A stretch of DNA of 64,000 bases from Pelodera strongyloides (taxonomy: Eukaryota; Nematoda; Chromadorea; Rhabditida; Rhabditidae), in the NCBI GenBank assembly GCA_036852015.1, contig JAANDG010000530.1, positions 1 to 64,000 of the forward strand, given 5' to 3'. Shown here piece after piece: positions 40,053 through 54,600 of this stretch. Below the pieces are notes generated by a model. That model did no database searches and had not been told where the DNA came from. It worked only from the letters and a program-made list of their open reading frames with translations. Positions within the stretch are counted from its first letter, which is position 1, and every line of letters starts with the position of its first letter. Position numbers and translations under genes: made by a program.

Positions 40053-40817
40053 TGTAATAAAATTACAATGTATGCGCTCTCGCAGCGTGTGCTGATGACA
40101 AGAATGGACTTCAATAAACAATAATGAATATTTTGAGTTAAAGGATACAATGAATTAAAGAGAAATGTGATGGAGAGAAGGAAGTATCATTCTGGTAATT
40201 CATTAAAGCAGTAGGATACCGGAAATGTAAACTAAAGATAATTTTATCTATCAAAGCGGCAAAAAATAAACATAGTCATATTTAGATGGTAGCAATATTT
40301 GTTTGTCAGAAGTTCAGAACAACCATACATTATGGGCTGCATCGTTCAGCATTCACACATCGACGTCTGCCTGATTCTTAACTGTTTTATGGAAGGCAGA
40401 CAATTTCAGTCAATAATGTAGCAAATGTATGACAACCTTTGATCTGTTTCGCCAAGAAGGAGTCTCAGTAAAGCAGGAAATCCGGGGTTATGTACGGCGA
40501 ATTTGACAAGTTGAAAAAAAATCCTACATATTGAGGAGAGCTGCAACATAGGATTTCTACCCAATAACGGAATGTGAATGTAGAAAACATACGCTAAAGA
40601 AACTAAGTGATCTGCAGAAATGTCAGCAAAGGTTCAATGCACGCTCGGATTTTTCTGTATACTTGAATTTCGTGTCAACTTGGGGTTGAAAAATCAGCGG
40701 CGGGCACACATTTATTCTAAGATACGGATAAAGGGGAACAGTGTTGTATTTTTGTGTGTCGTCGTGGAGCGGACGGCTGGCTCAACCTCATGAATGCATA
40801 TGCATTTCAAATGGACG

Positions 40818-40932
40818 CTAGATCTTCGGTGCTTGCTTTCCTGAACTCTCCTTTCTAACATGCTTTTTCACCGTCCTCTCGCCCAAAGTTCGGCTGGAGA
40901 GGCCGAAATGGCAGGACAGATTTGGTGGCGTT
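40818..40932 (-). CDS. Gene B terminal exon, probable
   Basis: Phase 2 in; reads TPPNLSCHFGLSSRTLGERT, then VKKHVRKESSGKQAPKI and stop. The entry phase fits the exon at 46103-46186. Acceptor GTTTTGGCTAG. Confidence 0.4.
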
Positions 40933-43900
40933 CTAGCCAAAACATAACTTAAGTTCGTTTTTGAGTGGAGACGCATAGAGCGAGAGAGATACATAGACAG
41001 ATGCAAGGGAGACCTACGCTGAGATTCAATAAAAGATAGAAAGAAAAGTTAAACTAGTTAAACTAGCGTAATAATAAACTGAACATATGCTTTTTGCCAG
41101 AGAATGAACAACAAAATACCTGTTAGGATCTTCAATATATGTTTATTGTCGTTTTTATACGATGTTCAAAATTAGGCAATGAAAAAGATCGCTATGACAA
41201 AATAACTAGGCAAGACGGAGGCAAGAAAAGAGCTCGGCTTCTTGTCATATTTGTGTGCGTATGCGGTATTCGGGTATGGCAACCAGGTGTTGTCAAGTAA
41301 TATATTATTCCCATTTCGAAGGCACTAATTTCAAAGCGCCGCAAGGTGATTGTCCAACGTTCTCTCAAAGTCTCCGTCTCTCGCGCACACTTCTTTCTGT
41401 GTCATATGGTCCTGGCGCATGCATTCTTTTGTCGCGGATCTGAATTTCTAATCAGGGAGCTAAGGTCGCAAGTTCCAATGTCCTCTGACAATGGAAAAAA
41501 ATTAGCCAGTCCAAAAAAAATGCAACCAAATTCAAAAACGAATGAAACTATCGCACGTAGTAGTTGCAGGAGCTAATCCATTTTTTTTTCACCTGGAAGA
41601 ATTACCTAATTACTCTACTTGATTATATCAGGAAATGATGAGATTAGCTTTCTCATTATCGAAACAACTCGATGTGTAGCGGGGCAAGCGAGTACACTCG
41701 ATAATTCGTTTGGAAATGCATAAGTATTGCCAGCTACTGGCGCTAATTATAAACACATGTTTCGAGGAATATCAGAAAAGATAGTTGGAATAATATGCGT
41801 GTTTCAAAAAGGCTGAACTCTACTATACAATTCTGGCGTTCCGACAGGAAAGACCCACGGTCACGAATTTTTTTTCATCGTTCACGATTTAAAAGAGCAG
41901 TGGGGGTATTGGAGACACAAGGTAAACATAATTGAATTCTAGTAGTTAGTAATTTGATAAATTTCATGCAGAAATGATATTAACCAAAGGTCAGTGTTGA
42001 AAATGTGCCCCGGTTCAAGTATTTCATTTATAAAAAACATCAAGGACCAATAATTCGACGAACTGGTATACACAGAAAAATGTTAAAGGGATGGGTTCAC
42101 TAGAAAATCACCTTGTTTTTATGCTTTAGTTTGATTGTACAAAGATAAACTTAAACAAAGAGCATACAAAATATTTCTTGAATTATTCCCTAGGGAAGCT
42201 GTGAGGTGAAAAAGGTGAGTATTGATCGATCTTCCGATAAAAGAGTGCAACGAGATAAACTAAGGAAGCTAAGAGACATGGCTGAAACACACTGTTTTGA
42301 GCAAAAAAAACTGTAGTTTTCATCGTTTATTTTACTTAAAACAATGAAAAACTGTGTTTCAGCCATATCTCTTAGCTTCCTTAGTTTATCTTCTTGCACT
42401 CTTTTTATCGGAAGATCGATCAATACTCGACTTTTTTACCTCATATCTTCCCTAAGGAATAATTCAAGAAATATTTTTTATGCTCTTTGTTTAAGTTTAT
42501 TTTTGAACAATCAAATTAAAGCATAAAAACAAGGTGATTTTCTAGTGAGCCCATCTCTTTAAGAGAAAATTGCTTATGACACAGAGCAGGCTTCAATACT
42601 AATTGCAAGAATGGTTAACAAACGTTGTCTACAATTTATTAACTTTTTAATTTGTGTCCAAGGAGAGCCCTTACTGTTGCGTGATCCATTCATATTATTG
42701 GCAAGAACGGAATAAAAACAACAACTTTAAATATTATCTCCTGGGATAGAAATGAGTATAAAATAGCAAATAACATCCAGCCAATATACGTCAAAACTTC
42801 ATGGAATACGAAAAATCTGTGCATTGCTTGTTTAATAATTGATTCATTACGTTCAGTTTGTTAGATGAAATAACCAGCCGGGGGACACGAATTAGTCGAG
42901 AGTGAGAATTGTTGAATAATTCAACCAATTATCAATGGCCTAATTGCGCATTCTGCCGCCCGGAGAAATTGAAAATACAGATGGATGCAAACAGTAGGAA
43001 GGGAGGCATTGCCCGAGAGAAAAAGAAAATAACTAACTCTATATATAATTGAGAAAACGCGCTTCGATATATATCTCCGTCTCATTCCTGATCAAATTGT
43101 TAATGTGAAACTAAAAAAGTAGGACGCTAGCAAAAAAAATAGCTCGCCTTTTAAAGGATATGGAAGGTACTCAACTAAAAAAGGAAACTACTAAAGTAAA
43201 AGAAGGGGGTTCGGTTCAAGTGGGCTTAGTTTGGGTGGAAATATCACCAGTGCGGGGAGAGAGGGAGAAGGCCCATATATTCATTTTATATAGAGCAGAA
43301 AGTGAAACGCGATATTCCAACTCATGAACAATTGGAAACAAATACTCCGTCAAAGCCATCAAGTGGCACCTTTTACGAATATCCATGCACGCTTTGGTCG
43401 TTTAGTATTGCCATTTGCTAAAAATATGTTTCACATTCAAAATCAACCTCGAATTTGGTCTGTCGATTGCTGGAGTAAGTTTGCTTATTTTCAAAAATCC
43501 AAAATGACAATGACAAGCAGCGGAAAATGATTTTTTTTAGCATGACATCCAATAAAGAATATTTTAGAAGGTGACTTTTTCTAGGGGAGAACTCCGTTCA
43601 AAACACTGGTATGCATTCAATAGCATTTTTGAATGTGAAATTAAATAAATAGTATAAAACACGTGTTGGACATTTGGGAAAACAAAAGTGCGCTTTGTGA
43701 AGTTGCACAGTGGAAAGATTAAGAGCATCGCATCCTCGGAATAATTTCAACCAGATGTTTCGGCACGCAATGAATGAGGCATATCGAACGATCCGTAGAT
43801 CATAAGTGATAACTACTCAATCCATACATCTATTATAATCTATCTATTATAAAACAAACTTTCAAGGGTGGTCATTAGATGGCACTAAAATGAGTATCTA

Positions 43901-45618
43901 AAGAAAGGACAATAATAAAAAAACATTTCTTGGAGATGGAAAGGAAACTACGAATTATCACAAAAACCTCAGGAGCCCTACTGTTGTAAGGTAACACAAC
44001 ACAGAAGAATTCATCAGAAAAAGGCATACATCCAGATCCGGCTCCAAGTAACCGACCAGCTGGACAACGAATCCGAATTCAGTATAACAACACATTGCAT
44101 TATGACACATTTAATAGAAAACCTAGGGCGGAGAGTTGTGAAGCGTGTAAAACATCGACATCTCAATAATCCCGCCAGATATGAGTTGTTTCAGCGAGTC
44201 CGCTTAATTAATAGCTAGGAATTCAGAAAGTCGAGGCTAATTGTAAGAGGTCCCTCGGACACGCACGGCCCTCTTTTGTTTTTGTGTGGATGTGATGAGG
44301 AAAAAACAACATCAAATAAAATTCTTAAAAGAAATGCGGATCCTTATGTTGACAGAACCGAACCTTACACACAGCATTGGATGATGAACACCTGCACCAA
44401 AAAGGGGGACATCGGTGTTCAGAAGAAGGCATACATTCATCCACATATTAACAATGTGAACTAGATTTATTGTATAATCTTTTTTTTTCTCCAAAAGAAT
44501 GCCAAATGTTGGCGAATTCCTGTGAATGCAAGAAAAAATATTGAGTATTATTTGAGTCTAGGGTGTGTAGCTGAATAATTCATGTATGAGCAGTCATTTC
44601 GCATAAGGTTGGCCATCCATCAAAACGAAGCCGTACTTCTTCTACATAATGACCACAAATAGTCTTTTCCACACTTCATCAATTACTGAGCAGGGCGGAT
44701 AGGCTAACAAGTGCCTAAGTATCTCTATAGGTATCTGTGCCTACGTATCATTATGTAGAGGTATACGTTGCTTTAAAGAGTTAACTCTTTCAAATAAATA
44801 TTAAAATATTGGACAACGTAGGTTAAGTTCCAACTATTGAGCGTAAGAAATACCGCAACGTATTTCTTACTTCGTACATGACTCAAAGCTAAAATGACGA
44901 GATGCAATGAAGTTGTAAGTTAATTGTTTTTTCATTATATATGAAAAGGAAAATGATATGCAATGCCTGAACAACACGGACACATAACAAATGAAATTAT
45001 TTCTGTTATGAGCCATTATCGCGCACGAATGATTTAATTAGGTTCAGCGTTCTAGTGTATATCAAAACAGAAGGAACACAATACATCACTTCTTTCGGAA
45101 AATCTCTTTGTAACGAAAATCGCAATGTCTCCTATCATGCTTCAACACACAAAAAGATGATGTTGTGTCAGGTGTACAGCTCCTTATAGTCTTATAATGG
45201 TTGTCATTTGTTAATTTTTGTATAAGAAATATGGTAAGTTGCAGAAGGGAGAGAGTTAAACACCTCATTGGGCAACGTGGAATATAATGATTGTGGAGGG
45301 AATGTGTTGCTTGACTGCGATGAATAATTTAGTTGATAATTGACTGCATGACCACATAGGGCAACTTGTCCTTCAGTTGGATGAGTTAGTCCCGGGAATC
45401 AGGATCCTCCTAATTAACAGCGTTTAGCGGGAGCTATTTTAAACGTAGATTGCTTGAGATCACATGGGCGAAACGAAGAACAGATGTAGTATCTAGACGA
45501 AGTTCTAGCTTAAAACGGTAGGCATGTATGGTGAAAAATGTATTTCAGAATTGCATTTCCATGTATTTTATGTATACATGGGAACGTTGTACCCTTCAAG
45601 TGTAGACGTGCCCTTCCA

Positions 45619-45689
<71 letters not shown>

Positions 45690-48600
45690 AATGTTATGGG
45701 CTAAGGACTTTTGTACGACCCAGTACTATGCGCGTTAAATACCTACATAGGAATACAGTTGTACACCTTACGTTTCAAAACCGCGTGCCAACTCATTGTA
45801 ATATCAGTGTTTTAAAATTTCATTTCCACTTCATTGAGCTAACCATAAGCGTGGTTGCACAGAATGATGTGTTAAGACAACGGTGCCATATGAAGAAAGA
45901 TCTTACCTGTCTTTTCCCAAGAGGTCACATAACATCCAAAAATATATAAAACTGAATGACTTACTTAACTCTGAACTTCGCTATGAAATCTATTGTAGTA
46001 TTTCAATTACGTTTTTTCATGAAAAATTGATTAAATTGCACTTCTCTAAACCCGATCGACAGAAATGAGTGTTCAACGACGAACTAAGGTAATCTGACTT
46101 ACTGCGGACTCGACTGATTACGATTTGACTCCTTCATCCGTGTCATAAGCAAAGCACATGTCTTGTGGTCGGACACATCCACGACACTGAAATGCTTAAA
46201 ATAGAAAGGCAATAATCCTCAGACGAATAGTGAATATACTGCTTACAAAATAAACGATTACTCAATAGTGGCATGTTTTGCAGCCACGTCTAGTTCGGGC
46301 AAAAGTTAGCGTCTCTTTCTAATAATCTCTAGTAAGAAAGATTTCAAATAAGAATTCGATTCGCCGGAGCCATAGAGTTTGAATTACAATGGCCAGCTGA
46401 TACTCATCAAGAATTCAAGCCGGCCGGTAAACGTCATGAGCCAACATTCATGAAGTTAAACAAGTGCCAGCGGATTAAACGTTCTTCCATTATGAGCGAA
46501 CGTCATTTATTCCAAACAAATTACCTTCCAAATGTTGCATTGATGAGCACAAAGACATTTGTTTTTCACTCATAATAAGGAAAAAAAAGAAAGCAAAAAA
46601 ACTTTGTTAATTAACAATGAAGATCTTTATGAACTTAGCTAATCATTAAAATATTATCGTTAATCAAAATCATGCACAGATCAGAAAGAAAACCTACGCG
46701 TCCCATTCTGATAGCAAACATCCGTCAATCGTTTCCCCTTTTGGTAAACCGTTGGGCAATAATCTTCGTTGTCTCGTTTGTGGCATCGTCTGTATAGTTT
46801 CTGCACTCTGAGGCACTGCAGAATCTAGGCTCTGCGCTGTGTGTGGAAGTCGTCTAATGATCGAGTCACCCTCATAAAGTAGTGGTTGTGGGAGCATTCT
46901 GCACGATCGTTGTGGCGGTCGTTGAGGTGATATATATGTTCTTCCCGAAGCTGCATCATATGTTGCATTTAAGCCGTTATGTGAGGATATGATACGATGT
47001 TCATTAAATTGCGCGCAGTCATTAACATAGGTTGTGGCACTAGGTGAATACGTTGCAGGTGCATCAATAGTTGCATAGCGTTGCGGTTGGCGGCGACGAT
47101 TATGTGGATATTGTTGTGTGTCGCTAGCGAGATCATCCGAAGTCTGTTTCAGGATACGGTAGCCATAAGTGGATGAACTCTGAGGGAGGCGGTTCATCAG
47201 AGTGGACCACCCACGACGCCACGAGGATCCACCCACGGGAACCCTAGTAATCAATCAATAATAAAGCAACGGAAACGACGATAAAAGGAAATAACAGTGT
47301 GACAAGAGGAGACAAAATCAAGAAGTTGCACATGAAAAGGTGAGGAAAAAAGGGAATACGAGAGCACATTGTGCCAAGAGTATATAAAATAAAGAGTACA
47401 TAAAGTAAACGGTAGGTTAAGATCTAGGACGAAAACGGAATCCATCCCATACTCATCAATTGCTAGACGGGGCATCCTTGCAAAAACTAAAAACTAGAAA
47501 TCAATGGTTTGTGTTAAACTGTTTTTAGTTTGTTAGCTATTCTGTGCTTTGAAGATGGATCGTCTGGTTTGTGGGGAGACGATGAAACAGAGTTGCTGGA
47601 TTAGTGCTCGGGTGCATTGTGAAGCTGAGCGTCTACGAGAATAGATGCCTCTACGCCCTTTCCTAATATGCTTGGATTCGTACATAAAGAAATATTCGGA
47701 GGTACCGTTTCCATCCAATAAAGAGTTCTTTCGCACACGCGGAGATTAAACAAAGGTTCAGAGAGTCGCTGTAGTTCGCATTATAACCCTTTTTGTAGAG
47801 GATCGTCCGCGAACCAATTTTTCCTCAAGGCAGTGGATTTTTAGCAGTTAAAAGCTAACATTCAAAGTACAAGTTCCAGAAATATGATACGGTAATCACA
47901 AACTACCCTGAATTATGGATGGGAATTTTAAAAACGATTTCATTTTTTGCGGTCAGGAAGCTCATCGATAAGTACTCTTTTGCAAGAGAATCTTAGCTAC
48001 AGTACATTAACAACGAACAAGAAATTAATTGAGGGGAGGGAACGTATCTAATACTTCATTAAATGTTTACGTAATTCTGGGATAACAAAATATTCTAACA
48101 AAATGTAAATCTAAATGCAATTTGCAACTGATTATTTGTCTGTTTAATGAAAACCCGGCAATTTTCAGTTCTTTTAAAAATAACGCTTACATTCAATCTG
48201 GCCCTCTTCTAAAAGAGTTCAGCGGACGAAAAATACTTTGAACAAAACTAATAATAAATCTGCTGGATCTGATGGATTAATATCTGCAAAGAACTATTAA
48301 CCTAACCTTATTACCAATAAATTTACCTATTCCTAACTTCATACAATAATACATTTTCATTTAATGTTCTGTAGCACGAGGCAGTCCATAAATCTTCCCA
48401 GTTTATTTCTATAACGCCCAGACTATATGTTTGGAAAGGATAATAAATTACGATATTTATGGTCGTTAAGTTAGCAGAATGTAAGATTACTATATTCCGT
48501 AAAAGTGGAATATTTTTTATGGAGAAAAGTTTTGCTGACAAACGGATTTGGGTGTTTGATCGGGACAATTTCGATACATAGATGAAACCACGGGCGCGAG

Positions 48601-51600
48601 TATTATGTATTAGTTTCCAACTTGCCCAATGAATTGCGCCCCTCGGCAAACATATTAGGGTTTGAAGATGAAATATTTCCATACGTGCAAACGATCTTCC
48701 AAATTATTGGGCTGGGTTTTTGCGCAAAATTTTGTTTCGCCTGGGAAATATTGATGTGTGAAAGCCAGAAGTGATTACTTTTCAAAAGTTCAAGTGCAGC
48801 CCAGAAGGCTTGAACTACTGTGTTCCGGTGCCTCGTGTCTTCATCATCCATAGAGCATGTCTGTGGATGTTTTTATTACAATAGGTCAGTTTGGATTAAC
48901 TAATTTGAAATTTTAATGCTTGTTAAAACACATAAAAATGTCGGCCTGAAGTGAGCAAAATACTCCTGAGTTATACATACAGTCCCTTAGTTCTATAAGG
49001 CTTAATGTAGACGCTAGCAAGTACCGGAATGTTATGCCGAATGCATGCAATACGCCTACAAAACAATACTCATCGGGAATGGCGTTTTGAAGTCCTGGAC
49101 TCCAGCATATCGTAATGTACTCCATATCTGAGAGATTATTGTTCACAAACAAGGTTGACGCAAATAAAATAGAAGATTACACCCTGGCAGAGATCGACAT
49201 AAACAGTACAATGCAAATGAGTGGTCTCAACACGTTAATTGGCAAGCTTGCTCTGAAAAAAACCCAAACATTTCAATCATTTTTCACCAACTCCCAAGAG
49301 TATGTCAAATTATCAGGGTTTTTTTCACAATTAGGAAAACATTGCTTGTAAATACTAGATCATGAAACAAAACGACTACATACAGGTGATTGTACATATT
49401 TCTGCTAATTTGAACACATAACGAGTTCTTTGGGGAAATAAAATAAAATGAGACATTTTTACAAATAGAACATTTCATGAGCCTGATTTGGCAAAGTCGG
49501 CATTACTATAGATGTACAAACTGCATGGGAGGTCGCCCCAATTTCAGAGAAGTTTGTAGCCGCGGCCGAGCGTTTTCCAAAAGTGTCAGTTTAGAAAACG
49601 GCACGCCAATGCCACAAAAAAAGTCATCTGTTTTAAATAAACGGCACGCGCTATAAGCCTTCGATCACGCACAATTAGAGTGTAATAGTGTCTGGTAATC
49701 TTGACATAAAAACGAACGATGCACTAACTATTTTAACTAGAGAATATATCTGTAAATTAAAACTGGTATGCCACGCTTTTCTGAGACCTTATTCGGAATT
49801 GAGCTTTATGATTGCCGTAAAGTAAAAGGCGTATGTTTGGGTTGATGAACAGACATCTTCTACGGTTAGTGTGCGTGTGCCACGCCCCCGAACCCGAACC
49901 CGAATTCACAATGCCTGTACAATGAATATACCCAAATCAGTAGGTCATCAGTTCACTTAACCATGCACTTTGTATTAAATGCTGGAGAGTACGAGGTGTT
50001 ATTAGTTGAAATGTAAATGAGTGAATTGGAAGGAGAAGGTGTCAACCGCTGCGTGCTATGTGTTAATAGCGTGAAATGGTTTGTAAAAGGGAGGGGGTCA
50101 ATTGTTTCGGCATTTCTCAAGGGTCATCCATAAGCGGGGCGAAGAGACAGGGCTTTTCTTCTTGCTTCCTCCATATTCTCGGCGACCAATGTGTGGTCGC
50201 ACTCGTGTACTCATATGTGACAAGGGCGACACCACTCCGCCTCCCTTCGCTCAAAGGTGTATCAGGACAGCGATAAATCTTCCCAGGACCGCCAAAAGAC
50301 GCGCACTCAATCATTTTATAATTGTTTTCGTGTTGGTATATTTTGATTAGACACATGATAAATCAACTTGATTTTGTGGGCGTAATTTGTACGAATTTGC
50401 ATTAGGTTCAGAACTGAGACGATCAATCATAGAACGCGGAAAATATTAATAAAACAGTAGATATAAATGCTCACCAATTCCCCGCCAAATATTACTTTCG
50501 ATTTGTTTTTTTACATGAAAAAACTGAGGGCAGGCATTTCGAAGAACTGTACAACTTCAGAAGTAGTTCTACAGCTTATTACTGAGTGTATTTGTACGCC
50601 TAAAAGAAACTAGCTTTACCTAGGACACACTCCCTTTTAATATTTGGTTAAAAAAATCGTTGAATTCAGATTTTAGTCCAAAGTTCTAAGTACGGAATGT
50701 GCCGATCTCACTACGAACAAATTAAAACTACATGCCAAAATACAAGATCTATAAATTGAGATGAGGAGTACAAGTGTCCTACCAAGCATAAACAGAACAA
50801 AATATGTTGGACACTCTAAATAGAAATTATGGGTGTGAAAATGTGGTAAGAGAATAAGTAGTTATCGTGCCGTCGCTGCTCGAAATATGAGACGGCCGGC
50901 CAGAAGACAACGTCACATCCCTACATAGGCAGTGGAACGCTACACTCTTTGGCAATTACTCAAAAAGTGTTTGTTCAAGCCCGGGTTTTATCCCCCGCGG
51001 CCCAATACGGTAAAATAACAGCGATATTCAGGTTACTGCACTTATAGCCCAAAATACAGAAGGATCCCGATAGGGAGCAACAGAAACCAAAGGCTGGTAG
51101 ACGGAATAACAAAAGCTTACCTGCACAGATCACTTTTTAGTAAAGAACGAGAAACCTGCATACTTGTTGGCCGCTTATTTAACACATTCAAAGTTTATGT
51201 TAATGATGAACCTTCAGATTTAAATGCTGAAAACGTGGAATACAAGATGCAATAAGAAAAGGATGCCTAAATAAAATAGTGTTTAATAACAAAACTAACC
51301 GCCTCCTAGCCGGGCTGAAGTCCCTTTCGTCCTCTGCGGGTGAGGTGAGCGAGCTGGTGGCACAAGTACTCGACGCGGACACGGACGCGGCACGGTGGAC
51401 TGCCTCCGAAGCACGACGAGCTGCCTTAATATCATACGTAATACACCTTCATTAATAATCACAAACATCTAGTTCCAGGCCTTCGTATTTAGCGCTGCTA
51501 AAAGATCTTTAATACATTCAATTCCCCAAATGTATTCTGATAGGAAACTAAGCACTGTGCTAAAATTATGCGCTTTCTAAACTAATAATAACAATAAAGA

Positions 51601-54600
51601 AGATAGCCTTAACAAAAAAACTCAGACAGAATGGCAAACTGATGCTATTAGAAAGAGAAATTGGCGCTCAATATGACGATCAGTATTTGTGTCATAAATG
51701 TTAGTGAATTAGAGTTAAGGAAGCAAAAAATAGGGGAAAGAACCTAAAATGCTTATATTTGAAGGGGGGCACGTTGGGTGCCGAAGTTGGAACAATAGCC
51801 AGGCTGAGGAGTTGTTCCTGCCCTCTGCTGGCTGGCTGATCGGCCACAATGAGGTGCCTACTTATGGCCATTCCTTTCATCCACAACTTCTCGACCAAAC
51901 ACACTTTGTGAGCAAATGATTTGGAAATAATTGCGGACATGTTACTATGTTACAATGCTAATGCAACTGTTATAATGCTAATACTGGTAGATTAAAATAA
52001 TGATTAATACAAATGACTGCAGCCTCTGCCGACAACCTCGCCATGTATATGACGTGCGTTTATTGGGCACAGTGAGCTTTCTCTAGCAAAGAATTCATGG
52101 AAATGCAAGTACGATATGAAGCTGAATATTGTGCCGTACAATAAGAATTAGAAAACACAAATATATGTAAACAACCTGCTTACTCTCGATATGTATATTA
52201 TATTTTCGATAAAATATATTATCAATAAATGACTTTAGACGAGAACTATGCAGTAGGTACATCTACATCCCATATACATCATATGTATGCATCGGAGAGT
52301 TGTGGCTGAGTGAAGCGTGAAAGTCCGCATTAAGAGGTTAAAAGGAGGGGAGGTCGATTGAGAACAGACAATTGATATTAGAGCAATCTATCATTGATTG
52401 AGAATTTACATTCAGAGAGGTGTTCAGATTTTGTGCAGTATTCGGTGATATCAGGTCGTTATTTAACAAAACAATTAATGTTGCGGAGTGAACAATTTTC
52501 AACGACAGTCCGTTAAGCTAAGTACGTGCAAAACGGCTGAGGACATATTGTCAGGTAGACAATGACCAAGGACCATATCACCAGGCAAAATGTTCCACAA
52601 TAGTGCAGGCAGTGAATCCCTTTCTAAAGAGAAAAGGGGTTTTGGAAACAAAGATGCGTGGTGACATGAAGTATTCAGGCGCCGGGACTAGCGATATTCC
52701 CGCAAAACCACGCATGAGTCGCGGATCACTCAGTTCGAAGTACGAAGAGGAAAAAATGAAGATAAGCTAATAATGGCTACCTTTGGGGTTGCTGTTGGTC
52801 CTCTGTATTCTTTATCAAAACCATAAACATGATGTACTATTAAGCGACCAAGTTCTCTATTCATAATAAAACAGGCCAATTGAGTCAAAAACTACAAAGA
52901 TAAAACTGGAACATTCAGCAAGAAATAAACTGGAACTTCAAAACAGCACTGAGTCAAAGTGGACCAAAAGCTTGATTCAGTACTGGCGAGTTGAATATGT
53001 ATTTGCGCGTTGCTCTCCTTTTGAAGGTAGTTCGACTTTGTGTCCCTGCTGGCCCTATCTGATGCCTAGTCAGCTAGTGACCCTAGAGAGATATATCTGA
53101 TTTTAAGATGCGTCATATAGCACGTGTATCTTCCGGTAGTTCATTTATGTTGCATTTCCATACGGTTTTCTTTATTGTTTTGTACACAACGAGTCTGCAT
53201 TTTGCATGCACCCTCCATTGGTTTACAAAACGGCCTTCGACCTTTACAGCAGAAATTTTCTTCAAGTACAGTAACCGAGTCATACCTTAAAAGACGCAAT
53301 TGTGCCGCTTTCCAGAATTAGTGGCTAATAACGAACCTTAGCTCTTCGCATTTCATCGAGTATCTATGACGATAAATGGGTAGTCAGGGTGTGAATGTCT
53401 CATTCAATTTGGGTCCTTTTCCGAGATGATCACTAATGATGAAGAGCCGTGGCATTTTGAATAGGAAAGGAGGTACATATAGAAGCAATAGGAAAATCGA
53501 TCGATAAACAGGCTCCTGTGCGGTTGAAGACCCAAATATTGTTGATTATACGTATTTCCATAGAAGGTGCAGGCTCACTTTGAACGGAAAAATCTTGAAT
53601 TGTATGGTTGAAGTAGAACTAGAACGAATTAGAGGAAAGAGAAGACATGACAGCCCGCAAGCAGCAAATAGCTCGAATCCACAACTAAACACAAGCCGGA
53701 ACGAGGCTAATTTAAAACCACACTCTTCCCCGTCACCACACGAAGGTATTAAAATTTTCGCAACAAATATCAATGAACGTAGTGCGTCGAATTACTGAGC
53801 GGTCTTGCAATTTAGCAAGAATAGTGACAAAAATAAAGGAAGCTTAAGTGAAATAAAATAAAAATTCAAATATCTAAAAAGAATAAAAGTCAACTAACAT
53901 GAATGACAGCGGACCGAAAGTCGAGTTGAGCCCCTGCATTGGCCACATTTGCATCTGAAATAATTAAAACAATTGTTCACCACAAACAACCGAATAGATA
54001 AAAGTGGAACAAAAAAAAGTATTTACTGTATGACTTGGCGCACACGGTACCACTCACTTCACTATTTGTAGTAAAATCTCGACAGTATCTTACCTTGGAG
54101 TGTTTGGAGTCTGCGAACCGCATGACTGTTCTGAGCGGCGGGTGCAAGCGATTGGCGACGCTTTACAAACGCCCTTCCTACGACCATAAGGACATCTGGA
54201 TATTTATTTGAAGATAGTACATTCGTGTATAAATATAAACCTCATCCACAACACTTTTGCACAGAACTAGAGAAAGCTTTGAAAATCTGTTCTTTTGATG
54301 TTTAAAGATGACAATGCAAAGCATAGTAAGATTTGAGTCGACAAAGACGTATCACTTTTAATAAATCAGGTCAGACAGGAAATTTAATCCAGTGGAGAAA
54401 AAAAAATGTAATTGAATGAGGTTTGCTAAACTTGGTATTGATATATATATATATAAACAGACTCCGTTAACATTAACTTCCAAAAAAAACTGTGCATTGT
54501 CAAGCTCAGAAAGCAACGAGATTAATTACATTTAATGATGTGTTGATCTGATTAAAAGGTTTCTTCGGACTGGTACGATATAGCGTTTGTCCGGAGAACA

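Larger units (their letters stand above)
38631..40817. other. Intergenic region between gene B and the channel gene
   Basis: Likely carries the channel promoter and the 3' end of gene B, but no specific promoter or polyadenylation signal is recognised. Contains the MITE at 39101-39573 and a short tandem of AATACCCCTAATATGTAT near 40005-40052. Confidence 0.4.
40933..46102. other. Probable last intron of gene B
   Basis: AT-rich. Contains a hairpin MITE (42083-42562), two short perfect hairpins (44775-44790, 44843-44870) and the TA microsatellite (45620-45687). No exon is seen. Confidence 0.4.

Noticed and set aside
45524..45949. 141-codon plus-strand frame with Ile-Tyr runs
   Set aside because: It is opened by the TA microsatellite; the flanks show no coding character.
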